Assembly: GCF_026151205.1 (NCBI RefSeq) | Contig: NC_087072.1 | Coordinates: forward strand, 15,044,169 to 15,108,168 | Source: Bolinopsis microptera | Taxonomy: Eukaryota > Ctenophora > Tentaculata > Lobata > Bolinopsidae | Length of the DNA: 64,000 nucleotides | Direction: 5' to 3' | Part shown: piece after piece, positions 36,996 to 46,065 of the stretch | Layout: every line of letters begins with the position of its first letter | Position numbering within the stretch: the first letter of the stretch is position 1 | Notes under the pieces: generated by a model | Databases searched by the model: none | Told to the model about the DNA's origin: nothing | Seen by the model: the letters and a program-made list of their open reading frames with translations, nothing else | Position numbers and translations under genes: made by a program

Positions 36996-39900
36996 TCACT
37001 CCTGGGTTAGATCTTTTTGTAGAGTCCATTCCAGAAGAGAGTTATTTGTGATGGCGGTATACCCTTTTGTGGGCGGGGTATCCGGGAAGCCTTTCAAGAA
37101 TTTAGCAAGGGAGGATTTGAAAGTTTCCAAGATTTGGATTTTGTTAACTTCCTTAGGGAGCAGGTTCCATAGTTTGGCTGCTTTTACTCCATAATGGGTC
37201 GAGATTGAGCATTGTGCCTTTTTATTAAATGCAGGCACAGTGGCCTTTACACCGTGCCGGGAGCTTTCCTTGAACTGCATGTTGATGTCGTTCGGAGCTA
37301 GTCCATTCATCATCTTCCATGTATGGATTATGATGTATCGTTCTCTGCGTCTCTGTAATGAGAGAAGATTCAGGTTCTGCAGGCGTTTCCAGTAATCAAG
37401 GTTCTGGCAACCACTGATTCGACGAGTGTAGTGTCGTTGGATGCTTTCAATAGCTTCTATATCGCTGATTTTGTCAGGGTTCCACACCGGGCAGCAGTAT
37501 TCGAGTTTGCTTCTCACCATGGTTTTGTAAAGGGTGAGCATGAGGAAGCGTGACCTATCTCTGAATACGCTAAGGACCCATGACGTCATTGTCCTTGCTG
37601 TTTTAGTCATCTGCTGTATGTGAGAAGACCAGGAGCAGTCATTTGACAGGAGAACCCCTAGGTCCCTCACAGTTTTGGCTGGGTCAATAGTTCTTCCATT
37701 TGTCAAATTGTAACAGGAATATTGACTGGTGAAGGGCAATTCTCTTAACAGTAAAGAATTGTTCAAGCTGTAATTCAATATTTCGAATTTGGCCTCATTT
37801 AGTTGCGTGTTGTTCTTCAGGGCCCAAGCGATTACATTGAGGAGGTCGTCTTGAAGTAAGCTTTTGGTAGCTAGGTCCATGATTTTTCCAATGAGCTTGG
37901 TGTCGTCAGCAAACACCTTTCCCAGAGCGGTAACCAATGTACCAAGTTGGTCGTCAATATAGAGAATGAATAGAATGGGTCCCAATACTGTTCCTTGGGG
38001 TACCCCACTGATTACTAGCTGAAAGGATGATTTTGTTCCTTCCACGACCACAGTTTGCAGGCGATCCTTCAGGAATTCAGTCAGCCATTGCAGAGTCTTT
38101 CCTTTTATTCCGTAGCGTTTTGCCTTTGCAAGTAGTATTTGATGATCTACCTTATCGAAGGCTTTCGCATAATCAAGGTATATCACATCAACCTCGTTGC
38201 CGTCATTGAGAGTTTTCAGGATATTATCTACGTGGTCTATTAGTTGAGTTAAGCAGCTTCTTTTCTTGCGGAATCCATGCTGATGGGGGGAGAGAAAGCT
38301 GTTTGACTCCATATGTTCCACAAGATGATTTCTGACCACTCTCTCAAATATCTTAATAATGTGAGAGGTTATCGAGACAGGGCGATAGTTAGCGGCAGAT
38401 GTTCGGTCTCCTTTCTTGAACACAGGCGTGATGTACTGTGTCTTCATACCAGATGGTATGATTCCGTTATCAAATGAGTGTTTCCAGAGTAGATAAATTG
38501 GTTCAGCGATTGTCCTTCGACATTTAGTTAGGATCTTGGCCGGTATGTCACCATCAGGGGTGGATGCATACGGGTCCAGTTCCTTTATGGCATCTGATAT
38601 GTCGTCTGCTGTGAAGGTGAATGTGTTGAGATCTTCCTTTGGATGAGGATCTAATCCGGTGAGGCATTCTTCAACATTGGCAGAATTTGGGTTGCTGAAG
38701 ACTGTGACATATTGAGTCTGGAGAATTTCTGCTTTTTCCGCTGGGTCCATTTTCAGAGTTCCGTTTGTATCTCTAATTGGGGCGACGGATGATTTTACCT
38801 TTGCAAATCGTTTAGCGTAAGAATAAAAGAATCTTGGGTTCGTCTTTATTGTACTTACAGCTTTTACTTCTTTTTCGTTAAGTTGCTTGATCACAAGTTC
38901 ACTTATTTCGAAGGTCAGAAGATTAACTTCGGTTTTCAGCTTTTCGATTTTTCTCGAAGTTGGGTTGTTTTGAGTAAGTGCACTTATTTGGGCATTCAGT
39001 TTTCTTCTTTTCCTCTTCATTGTGTATTTTTCACGGACTTGGCGACTTCTACGAGGGCGGGAGGGGCCAGTTCCAGTAGGGTCTTTAGAAGGCGAATTTA
39101 GGAGGGTTATCTGGAGGACAGTTAGGCGTATAAGCTCCAGAAAAGCACTTCCATCTTCATCTTCATAACAAAGTTCTCTCAAAGAGATCCAGTTAACAGC
39201 TTCTAAACGATCGTTCATAGCTTCAAAGTCTGCTCTATGAAAATCAGTCGCCCGAAAAGAGTTTCTGTCGAAAGATATAGGAGTATGTTCTTTTGGGCAG
39301 AGCGGGTTATGCCCGAGTACGAGCTCAACTAGCCTGTGGTCAGATAGTTGGCATTCGGAGATATTGGTCTCAATTGTGTCCTGTGGCTTATTTGTGAGGA
39401 CAAGATCGATGGTGTTGTTATTTCTCGTGGGCTTACAAATCATTTGTGTCAAGAAATTTCTCTCCATGAAATCAATTAGTTCGGAACAAGCTTGCTGGTC
39501 ACAAAGTGGTTGACCAGGTAAAGCTTGGCAAGAGTCCCAATCTATATTTGGGAGGTTGAAATCCCCCATAATGTAGATGTCAGGTGATCTATCGTTCGAT
39601 GTCAGGTTATTTAGCTTCTCCTGCACCTGGTCCAGGACTGCTTTGAAGGATCCGGGAGGAGCATCTGGTGGGCGGTATATCACGGAGACAAGGGCGTTCA
39701 TGGAGTCTATGAAACAATTCAGCATACTGCAGTGTTTGTCACTGAAATTTACAGTATCTGATACTAGCAGCGAATTTTCAACGTAAAGCACACAACCACC
39801 ACCTTTTCGACTTTGACGGTCTGCTCTAAGACTGTTGTACCCATCTATAGCTATTTGAGCATCACTGATATATGGCTTCAACCATGATTCAGTGATAGCG

Positions 39901-40016
39901 AGAATAGGCACCGGTGGTCTTCCTAGGTCGTCAAGTATGTGGTCTTGGATGAATGGAATCTTCCATTTTACAGTGCTGGTTGCGGATGGGGAGATGGACC
40001 GAGCATTCAGTAGCAA
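36996..40016 (-). CDS. LINE ORF2: endonuclease plus reverse transcriptase
   Basis: Over 1000 residues. The EEP endonuclease (about residues 1-230) starts LLNARSI and shows TESWL, GDFNLPNIDW, NTIDLVLT and LSDHRLVEL. The RT (about 470-760) shows ITPVFKKGDR, NYRPVSITS, HQHGFRKKRSC, motif A VIYLDYAKAFDKVDH, motif B SGVPQGTVLGPILF and the catalytic VFADDTKL. C-terminal SKLEYCCPVWNP and a basic tail follow. This composition places it in the CR1/Jockey group. The frame overlaps the end of ORF1 by about 10 nt in the -1 register, and the first in-frame Met lies about 100 residues into the endonuclease. Translation therefore probably depends on frameshifting, reinitiation or a non-AUG start (TTG at 40016). 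Confidence 0.85.
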   Translation of the reverse strand: MLLNARSISPSATSTVKWKIPFIQDHILDDLGRPPVPILAITESWLKPYISDAQIAIDGYNSLRADRQSRKGGGCVLYVENSLLVSDTVNFSDKHCSMLNCFIDSMNALVSVIYRPPDAPPGSFKAVLDQVQEKLNNLTSNDRSPDIYIMGDFNLPNIDWDSCQALPGQPLCDQQACSELIDFMERNFLTQMICKPTRNNNTIDLVLTNKPQDTIETNISECQLSDHRLVELVLGHNPLCPKEHTPISFDRNSFRATDFHRADFEAMNDRLEAVNWISLRELCYEDEDGSAFLELIRLTVLQITLLNSPSKDPTGTGPSRPRRSRQVREKYTMKRKRRKLNAQISALTQNNPTSRKIEKLKTEVNLLTFEISELVIKQLNEKEVKAVSTIKTNPRFFYSYAKRFAKVKSSVAPIRDTNGTLKMDPAEKAEILQTQYVTVFSNPNSANVEECLTGLDPHPKEDLNTFTFTADDISDAIKELDPYASTPDGDIPAKILTKCRRTIAEPIYLLWKHSFDNGIIPSGMKTQYITPVFKKGDRTSAANYRPVSITSHIIKIFERVVRNHLVEHMESNSFLSPHQHGFRKKRSCLTQLIDHVDNILKTLNDGNEVDVIYLDYAKAFDKVDHQILLAKAKRYGIKGKTLQWLTEFLKDRLQTVVVEGTKSSFQLVISGVPQGTVLGPILFILYIDDQLGTLVTALGKVFADDTKLIGKIMDLATKSLLQDDLLNVIAWALKNNTQLNEAKFEILNYSLNNSLLLRELPFTSQYSCYNLTNGRTIDPAKTVRDLGVLLSNDCSWSSHIQQMTKTARTMTSWVLSVFRDRSRFLMLTLYKTMVRSKLEYCCPVWNPDKISDIEAIESIQRHYTRRISGCQNLDYWKRLQNLNLLSLQRRRERYIIIHTWKMMNGLAPNDINMQFKESSRHGVKATVPAFNKKAQCSISTHYGVKAAKLWNLLPKEVNKIQILETFKSSLAKFLKGFPDTPPTKGYTAITNNSLLEWTLQKDLTQE

Positions 40017-41470
40017 GATCCTTGATAGTTGGGCATGAAGTTTAGTGGCATCGGCATCCGCATTGGCTGGTTTGGGAGTGTCACTTGGGCTGGGAACTGT
40101 GTTGATGGTGGGAACTGTGTCGAGATTTGCTGAGAGGATGTTTGGCGTGATCTCGGGTCCAGCTGGCTCCGTTGTGTCTCTTGGACAAGGGCTGGAATTT
40201 GCCCTCGAAGTTCCTCCATTTTGGAGTTCATCTGGGTTATTATTCCGTTTTTCATGTTTTCCATGAGCTTCTCTAAAAAAGCACTATCCCTCTCAGATGT
40301 ACTGTCTTTACGTTGTCTGAGGGGTTTCTGATGTTCAACAGTGGGTGGGTAGGGGGTGTTGAGGGAGTTTAGACTACCCATTCTGTCCACATCATAACCA
40401 CCAGGAGGCGGCCAGGAACTTCTGTTCGTGTTGAATTCTATTCTTCTTGTATCTTTGGGCTGCTGCTGCTGAGGCAGCCGATTTCTGTCAGTGAAATTCA
40501 CGTTTCCAACAGTCTTTCTGGCTGTTCCTTTAAGATGATGGAAGCCACAATCGCTGTTTAAACATACGTGATTCGCAACTGAATTCCGGCACAGTTTGGG
40601 GTGGAAAAAAGTGCATTTCTTCCCATTCCTGCATCCTCTGCGTTTGTCGTCTCCGAAATTGGAGTAAAAGCGGCATCTGATGGGGTGCTGGTATGAGCAT
40701 TTCTTACCACCAATGAGACGTTTGCCAGTGAGGCCGTGGGGACACTTCCTCATAGTGTATTCCCGGCAAATCTGGGGGTTATTTTCGGTATCATTATGTC
40801 TACCTCTTCTAGGGCTTTCCCTGTCTCCATCCTCATCCTCATCTTCATCTTCATCTTCATCTTCATCGTCGTTTCCCTCGGCCTCTACCTCAGATTCAAC
40901 CTCTTTAATAGTGGATAGATCTGATGTACTATCTGAGTTCCTTTTCTTGGTAGGTTTCTGGGGATGTTGAAGTGAGCGTGTTTCGTTCTTTTTTGAACAT
41001 TCGTAGCAGAGCCAAGATCCTCCTAAAGGAAGCAGTCCTTTCTGGATGAGATCGTTGAAGGTCTTGGCTTTTTCGGCCATGGCTTCACAATCGTGGGAGC
41101 CCTGTAAGCATAGCCGGCATCTTAAGAGCGGATCTTTTCCCAGTTCATTACAGTACACCTCGTTACAGTCCTCGCATTCTATGTCGAACAAGGACTCGAT
41201 CTTGAGAATCATTCTATCACACAGAGTCTGCTTATTCGTGTACAGTTTCTTCACACCATCTCTGACATTAAAACCTAGAAATATTGCACAGGGTTCTAGT
41301 TGAACTGCGGTGAGTGATTTCATATCCTTCAGATTGGTCTTATAACTTGCACTGAAACTATACACACTGAGAACTTTCTTGCTGGGGGCATCAGCTTTGT
41401 TAAGTAGGCTTCCAAGTACACGTTTCTTAGCATCATCGCTTACTGATTTCAGGTTTTCCTTGTCTTGCAT
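40007..41470 (-). CDS. LINE ORF1: PHD-like finger plus three CCCH fingers
   Basis: 487 residues from an ATG. The N-terminal third holds Cys pairs spaced like a PHD-type zinc finger (ECEDC, YC, RCRLC, SHDC, SWLCYEC, about 95-165). An acidic run of alternating Asp/Glu follows (about 200-215). Three CCCH-type fingers in a row (CREYTMRKC..CSYQH, CRFYS..CRNGKKCTFFH, CRNSVANHVC..CGFHH) lie at about 235-315. The C-terminal half is Gln/Pro-rich and probably disordered. PHD-like fingers are known from CR1-group ORF1 proteins; the CCCH trio suggests RNA binding. It probably packages LINE RNA. Confidence 0.8.
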   Translation of the reverse strand: MQDKENLKSVSDDAKKRVLGSLLNKADAPSKKVLSVYSFSASYKTNLKDMKSLTAVQLEPCAIFLGFNVRDGVKKLYTNKQTLCDRMILKIESLFDIECEDCNEVYCNELGKDPLLRCRLCLQGSHDCEAMAEKAKTFNDLIQKGLLPLGGSWLCYECSKKNETRSLQHPQKPTKKRNSDSTSDLSTIKEVESEVEAEGNDDEDEDEDEDEDEDGDRESPRRGRHNDTENNPQICREYTMRKCPHGLTGKRLIGGKKCSYQHPIRCRFYSNFGDDKRRGCRNGKKCTFFHPKLCRNSVANHVCLNSDCGFHHLKGTARKTVGNVNFTDRNRLPQQQQPKDTRRIEFNTNRSSWPPPGGYDVDRMGSLNSLNTPYPPTVEHQKPLRQRKDSTSERDSAFLEKLMENMKNGIITQMNSKMEELRGQIPALVQETQRSQLDPRSRQTSSQQISTQFPPSTQFPAQVTLPNQPMRMPMPLNFMPNYQGSCY

Positions 41471-41728
41471 ATTGATAACCTTTAAATGTCAGTTACACAC
41501 ACTGTTTGAGTTTTATACAAGCAATGTACAATAAATGTACAATGGCACGCGTTCACTTATCGCAATTTAGCAACTTATAACTGGTGAACTTGACATGAAA
41601 GTATTTTAACTTTTACGAGATTTTTGCTGTAAATAGTAAATAATGTCAACATACACTGAGGAGCAAATTTCTGCAATTAGGCAAAATGTAAAAATACAGG
41701 CCACAATTGAATAGAATTATCATAATGC

Positions 41729-41821
41729 AATAATACCTAGGCTGTTGAGTGCTACGGGCGATAATACCCGACGCCTTAGCGGAGGGCGAGCCCAGCACAA
41801 TAACTAAGCCAAGGTATTATT
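41729..41821. repeat. Imperfect hairpin repeat (AATAATACCTAGGCT arms)
   Basis: Left arm AATAATACCTAGGCT and right arm AGCCAAGGTATTATT flank a GC-rich centre with CCCGACGCC and GGCGAGCCC. It looks like a small palindromic mobile element, though no clear target duplication was identified. Confidence 0.45.
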
Positions 41822-42257
41822 TTTATTAGACAACTCTGTCCACTACGACTTTACGGGAAAATAATTCCCGGAAAATATTATAAACGACACTAGCGCACCA
41901 CAAACATCTAGAAAACCACATATCTTTCAGTACGGAGAAAACTTTACGGTTAATTTGCGATAGTGTAACTGTAAGTGTAAACGCGATAGCTAGCGCTGGA
42001 TAGCGCTAGATGGCGCGATCGCCATCTATATTAAGCTCATGATCGATATCATGTTCCATGTGGAAGCTATGTATATTTAATTGGATGTAACTTGATTATT
42101 ACATCATATTCATTGTTCACAGTACCATTGTGATCTTATCGTGTCTCGATTTTACCAGATTAGAGTGGGTCAAAGTGAAGTTATAAATATAATGTGCCAT
42201 TATATTTATAAGGCACCAGCACGCTATCCTATAGCTCACTTGAGTGACTCATTTAAA

Positions 42258-42310
42258 CGTTTCTAGTGATTAATTTATACCATCTGCCAATATAACTGAT
42301 TGATGCTGAT
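42258..42310 (+). repeat. Tail fragment of a tRNA-derived SINE
   Basis: CGTTTCTAGTGATTA and CCATCTGCCAATATAACTG recur on the minus strand at about 47840-47895 next to a tRNA-like head. The head here is decayed (a GCTCACTTGAGTGACTC stretch precedes it). Confidence 0.5.
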
Positions 42311-42391
42311 TAATAAGTAGGGGGTTTCTCTCAGAATTTCACAGCTATTGGCATTTTAAGGTCACGAATTCCAGGTATAATTTACATAATA

Positions 42392-43141
42392 CAGGGGGGA
42401 TCAAAAGTCAGTACCCAATACCCATACGTTGGGTCTTATACCACCGCCGTGTTTTAAATTTGAGAGTTGTTGCTTTGCAGATGGCATACTGTACCTACTT
42501 GTTCAAGGATTCCGTCACCAAAATTTGAAAATTCGATTTTTGGGGGCCACACCCAATCAACATTAAATTGCTTATACTGGTGTTTGTGAACATGTTAGAG
42601 AATCCATTGTAAAATATTGCAATAGGTCATTTAATCCGGAATATAATCTGAAAAGATGGTGCGAAACGGATTTAAAATGACGAAGTTATCTAGAAATTTG
42701 TTTATCTCGTTAGCAAAATTGATTGGGTACTCAATGATTACCCAATTACGACATCGTAATTGGGCTCTCTGCACGATTCCCGTAATGTGGATCTAGTCTC
42801 AACCCAATCACCTGATCACACGTAATGAACAAACTCGTTATGCTTCATATCTCGGTCATCTGAGAAGCTAAAACTCTCATTTTTTCAGGACAAACGCAAT
42901 TCAAATGGCCAAACAGCATTCAATAAAATTTGGCTCGATCTGACTATCCAAACTATCTAATAAATGCGAAAATGAACCTTCATTTGAAGAAAATGAACAC
43001 GAATATTTTTCAATTTGACAAATTCCTCGAACCAATGGTGCTAGTAAGTCATACCAGAAAGAATTATTTCAATTGGGCACTCAGTGATTGAGCTATTAAA
43101 AGGCCAGCGTATGGGTACTGACTTTTGCCCCCCCCCCCCTG
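42392..43141. mobile_element. TA-flanked TIR element (CAGGGGGG ends), 750 bp
   Basis: The left end CAGGGGGGATCAAAAGTCAG and the right end CTGACTTTTG(C)nTG are inverse; a mirrored GTACCC..CCATACG follows. TA flanks both sides (42390-42391 and 43142-43143), suggesting a Tc1/mariner-type target. No transposase ORF. A diverged relative lies at 62312-62858. The right end has a C run of about 13. Confidence 0.75.
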
Positions 43142-44010
43142 TATTTTTACCTAACATATTATATAGATAAACATATATATATATATTTCGTTGCTGTACT
43201 CCTACACATTAAAAGTCGGTGTTGATATATATATATATCTAACACTGATGATTGCGTTTGCATGTAACTTTAAGTTTTTAGAACCGCTGTTTTATTTATA
43301 TAATTATATGTAAACATATAATTATATATTATTGCATGATTGATTTTTATTTTGTCTGAGGGGCTTTCCATAAATTATTTTTTTTAATAATTGGTCCTTT
43401 TGTTGATGTTTCATATTTCACGGCAGTTTCCTTTTCAGAGTTTGAGTTTATATTTAAACTAACCATACTATCTTTTAGATTTATGTCACTTATGATGGCT
43501 CCGGCTGAAAGTACTATGACTCATTTTATCTAGAAGATTGTAGTTTCATTGCTTCTGAAGTAGCTATCAGTTCGCCGGTCAATGTTGGGTATAATACTCT
43601 TGTAAACATATATATAATATGTAAATATATATGTGAATTACCAGTCTTAGATCTTTAGATAATCGAGTTTAGCCTTCCCCGGTAGGGTAGAACACGAATA
43701 TTTTTCAATTTGACAAATTCCTCGAACCAATGGTGCTAGTAAGTCATACCAGAAAGAATTATTTCAATTGGGCACTCAGTGATTGAGCTATTAAAAGGCC
43801 AGCGTATGGGTACTGACTTTTGCCCCCCCCCCCCCTGTATTTTTACCTAACATATTATATAGATAAACATATATATATATATTTCGTTGCTGTACTCCTA
43901 CACATTAAAAGTCGGTGTTGATATATATATATCTAACACTGATGATTGCGTTTGCATGTAACTTTAAGTTTTTAGAACCGCTGTTTTATTTATATAATTA
44001 TATGTAAACA

Positions 44011-44041
<31 letters not shown>

Positions 44042-44455
44042 AGTCAATTTTTACAGCACAGCAATATATATATATATATATAATTATATATTATTGCATG
44101 ATTGATTTTTATTTTGTCTGAGGGGCTTTCCATAAATTATTTTTTCAAAATAATTGGTCCTTTTGTTGATGTTTCATATTTCACGGCAGTTTCCTTTTCA
44201 GAGTTTGAGTTTATATTTAGAAACTAACCATACTATCTTTTAGATTTATGTCACTTATGATGGCTCCGGCTGAAAGTACTATGACTCATTTTATCTAGAA
44301 GAATGTAGTTTCATTGCTTCTGAAGTAGCTATCAGTTCGCCGGTCAATGTTGGGTATAATACTCTTGTAAACATATATATAATATGTAAATATATATGTG
44401 AATTACCAGTCTTAGATCTTTAGATAATCGAGTTTAGCCTTCCCCGGTAGGGTAG
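43001..44455. repeat. Direct tandem duplication, unit about 690-765 bp
   Basis: Sequence from 43001 (ACACGAATATTTTTC) to about 43690 repeats from 43693 to 44455, and both units end CTTCCCCGGTAGGGTAG. The second unit carries an extra (AAAT)n run (44011-44040) and (AT)n near 44065-44082. Each unit includes the right end of the CAGGGGGG element plus 3' flank. Near identity implies a recent event. Confidence 0.85.
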
Positions 44456-44575
44456 GGCTAAATATAAAAATCAGCACTTTTTAAAAGCTTGTTTATTCCT
44501 GATGTAACCAAAACGAAAAGCTTTTCAAATAAACACTGAAATTTAGTTTTGTACGGTCCTTGAATTTTTAGTGAA

Positions 44576-46060
44576 ATGGAGCAGCAAAATGTACCAGACT
44601 TTAAAGATGAGATGAAGATGGAAGAAGAAAGTATTCCACTGGAATTGATCAAAACAGAGATTAAGAAGGAGGAAGATAATTTTCTTATCAAATCAGAAGT
44701 GAATTCAAATGCAGATTCTCAGTTGGATTGTCCCAACAGGGAATCAGCATTGCTTCGCTACCAGTGGGTTCAACCCAATGAAAATGCTTATATTCGTTCT
44801 GAATGTTCCTACAATGCAAGCAAAAAAACAGCTTTAGTTTCACATCAGCGGACTCGTACCGGTGAAAAACCGTATAAATGCTCTGAATGTTCCTACAGTT
44901 CAAGCAAAAAGCCAAACCTAGTTTGCCATCAGCAGACTCATACCGGTGAAAAACCGTATAAATGCTCTGAATGTTCCTACAGTTCAAGCCATAAATCAAA
45001 CCTAGTTCGCCATCAGATGACTCATACCGGTGAAAAACCATATAAATGCTCTAAATGTTCCTACGGTTCAAGACAAAAATCAAACCTAGTTAACCATCAG
45101 ATGACTCATATAACCGGTGAAAAACCGTATACATGCTCCGAGTGTTCTTACAGTTCAAGCCGAAAATCAAACCTATTTTACCATCAAATGACTCATACCG
45201 GTGAAAAACCGCATAAATGCTCCGACTGTTCCTACAGTTCAAGTCGAAAATCAGACCTAGTTTCACATCCGTGGACTCATACCAGTGAAAAACCGTATAA
45301 ATGCTCCGAATGTTCCTACAGTTCAAGCCGAAAATCAAACCTACTTAACCATCAAACGACTCATACCGGTGAAAAACCGTATAAATGCTCCGAATGTTCT
45401 TACAGTTCAAACCGAAAACCAAACCTACTTAACCATCAAACGACTCATACCGGTGAAAAACCGTATAAATGCTCCGAATGTTCCTACAGTTCAAGCCGAA
45501 AACCAAACCTACTTAACCATCAAACGACTCATACCGGTGAAAAACCGTATAAATGCTCCGAATGTTCTTACAGTTCAAACCGAAAACCAAACCTAGTTTG
45601 CCATCAGTGGACTCATACCGGTGAAAAACCGTATAAATGCTCCGAATGTTCTTACGGTTCAAACCGAAAACCAAACCTAGTTTGCCATCAGATGACTCAT
45701 ACTGGCGAGAAACCGTATCAGCGGAATAACTCACTTTTTTTTCATGAAAGCAGTCAGGCTTCGAATTTCTTTCAAGAAGGTAGTGTTGGAGGACCCATTT
45801 TTGTGAAGCCTCTACTTTTCGTGAAGCCTCTCACATTTGTAAAGCCTCTGAACTTCGCTGACCCCTTTCTTTTTTTTAGCTTACTTCCCAGTTCCTTCTC
45901 CGGTTACCAACCAGAACCTCAAATGTCTCACCCTGCTCCTCTCACCTTCTCACCTGATGAATCTGTTTTCACACCTGCTCTCACTGTCCCACCTACCCAC
46001 TCTACAACATTTCCTTCCTCCTTTCATATTTCTTGCCAGTACAGCGACCATGGGGCGTAA
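44576..46060 (+). CDS. C2H2 zinc-finger protein, single-exon frame, 494 aa
   Basis: The N-terminus is acidic with overlapping psi-K-x-E motifs (LIKTEIKKEE, IKSE) that could be SUMO sites. From residue 75 on, an array of about ten 28-residue fingers follows, joined by HTGEKPYKCSECSY linkers. Finger 1 lacks its first Cys, one linker has an extra Ile (THITGEKP), another reads HTSEKP, and the last unit is cut off after EKPY. The Phe usually found four residues after the second Cys is Ser in every finger, with Tyr two residues after. Helix positions -1/+2/+3/+6 are nearly identical in many fingers (R, S, N, N). The last 110 residues are unrelated, with FVKPL repeats, and end at a decayed LINE. Likely a DNA-binding nuclear protein, or a degenerating copy; 5' exons are unknown. 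Confidence 0.7.
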   Translation: MEQQNVPDFKDEMKMEEESIPLELIKTEIKKEEDNFLIKSEVNSNADSQLDCPNRESALLRYQWVQPNENAYIRSECSYNASKKTALVSHQRTRTGEKPYKCSECSYSSSKKPNLVCHQQTHTGEKPYKCSECSYSSSHKSNLVRHQMTHTGEKPYKCSKCSYGSRQKSNLVNHQMTHITGEKPYTCSECSYSSSRKSNLFYHQMTHTGEKPHKCSDCSYSSSRKSDLVSHPWTHTSEKPYKCSECSYSSSRKSNLLNHQTTHTGEKPYKCSECSYSSNRKPNLLNHQTTHTGEKPYKCSECSYSSSRKPNLLNHQTTHTGEKPYKCSECSYSSNRKPNLVCHQWTHTGEKPYKCSECSYGSNRKPNLVCHQMTHTGEKPYQRNNSLFFHESSQASNFFQEGSVGGPIFVKPLLFVKPLTFVKPLNFADPFLFFSLLPSSFSGYQPEPQMSHPAPLTFSPDESVFTPALTVPPTHSTTFPSSFHISCQYSDHGA

Positions 46061-46065
46061 ATCGA

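Larger units (their letters stand above)
36917..41500 (-). mobile_element. CR1/L2-like non-LTR retrotransposon, apparently intact
   Basis: A two-ORF LINE on the minus strand with both frames open over 4.4 kb: ORF1 41470-40007 and ORF2 40016-36996. The 3' end has a short iterated tail (ACCTAAAGTAA-type units, about 36950-36917), typical of CR1/L2-group elements rather than poly(A). The 5' boundary is uncertain (about 41.5 kb). The lack of stops in both ORFs suggests a recent insertion. Confidence 0.85.
41501..42391. other. Non-coding stretch with short repeats
   Basis: No gene. It includes an imperfect hairpin (41729-41821), a second copy of the AATAATTCCCG.AAAATATTATAAA repeat (about 41850-41885) and a SINE tail (42258-42310). 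Confidence 0.45.

Noticed and set aside
44688-45734. Several minus-strand frames with repeated VFHRYESSDGKLGL
   Set aside because: Antisense shadows of the 84-bp zinc-finger repeat.
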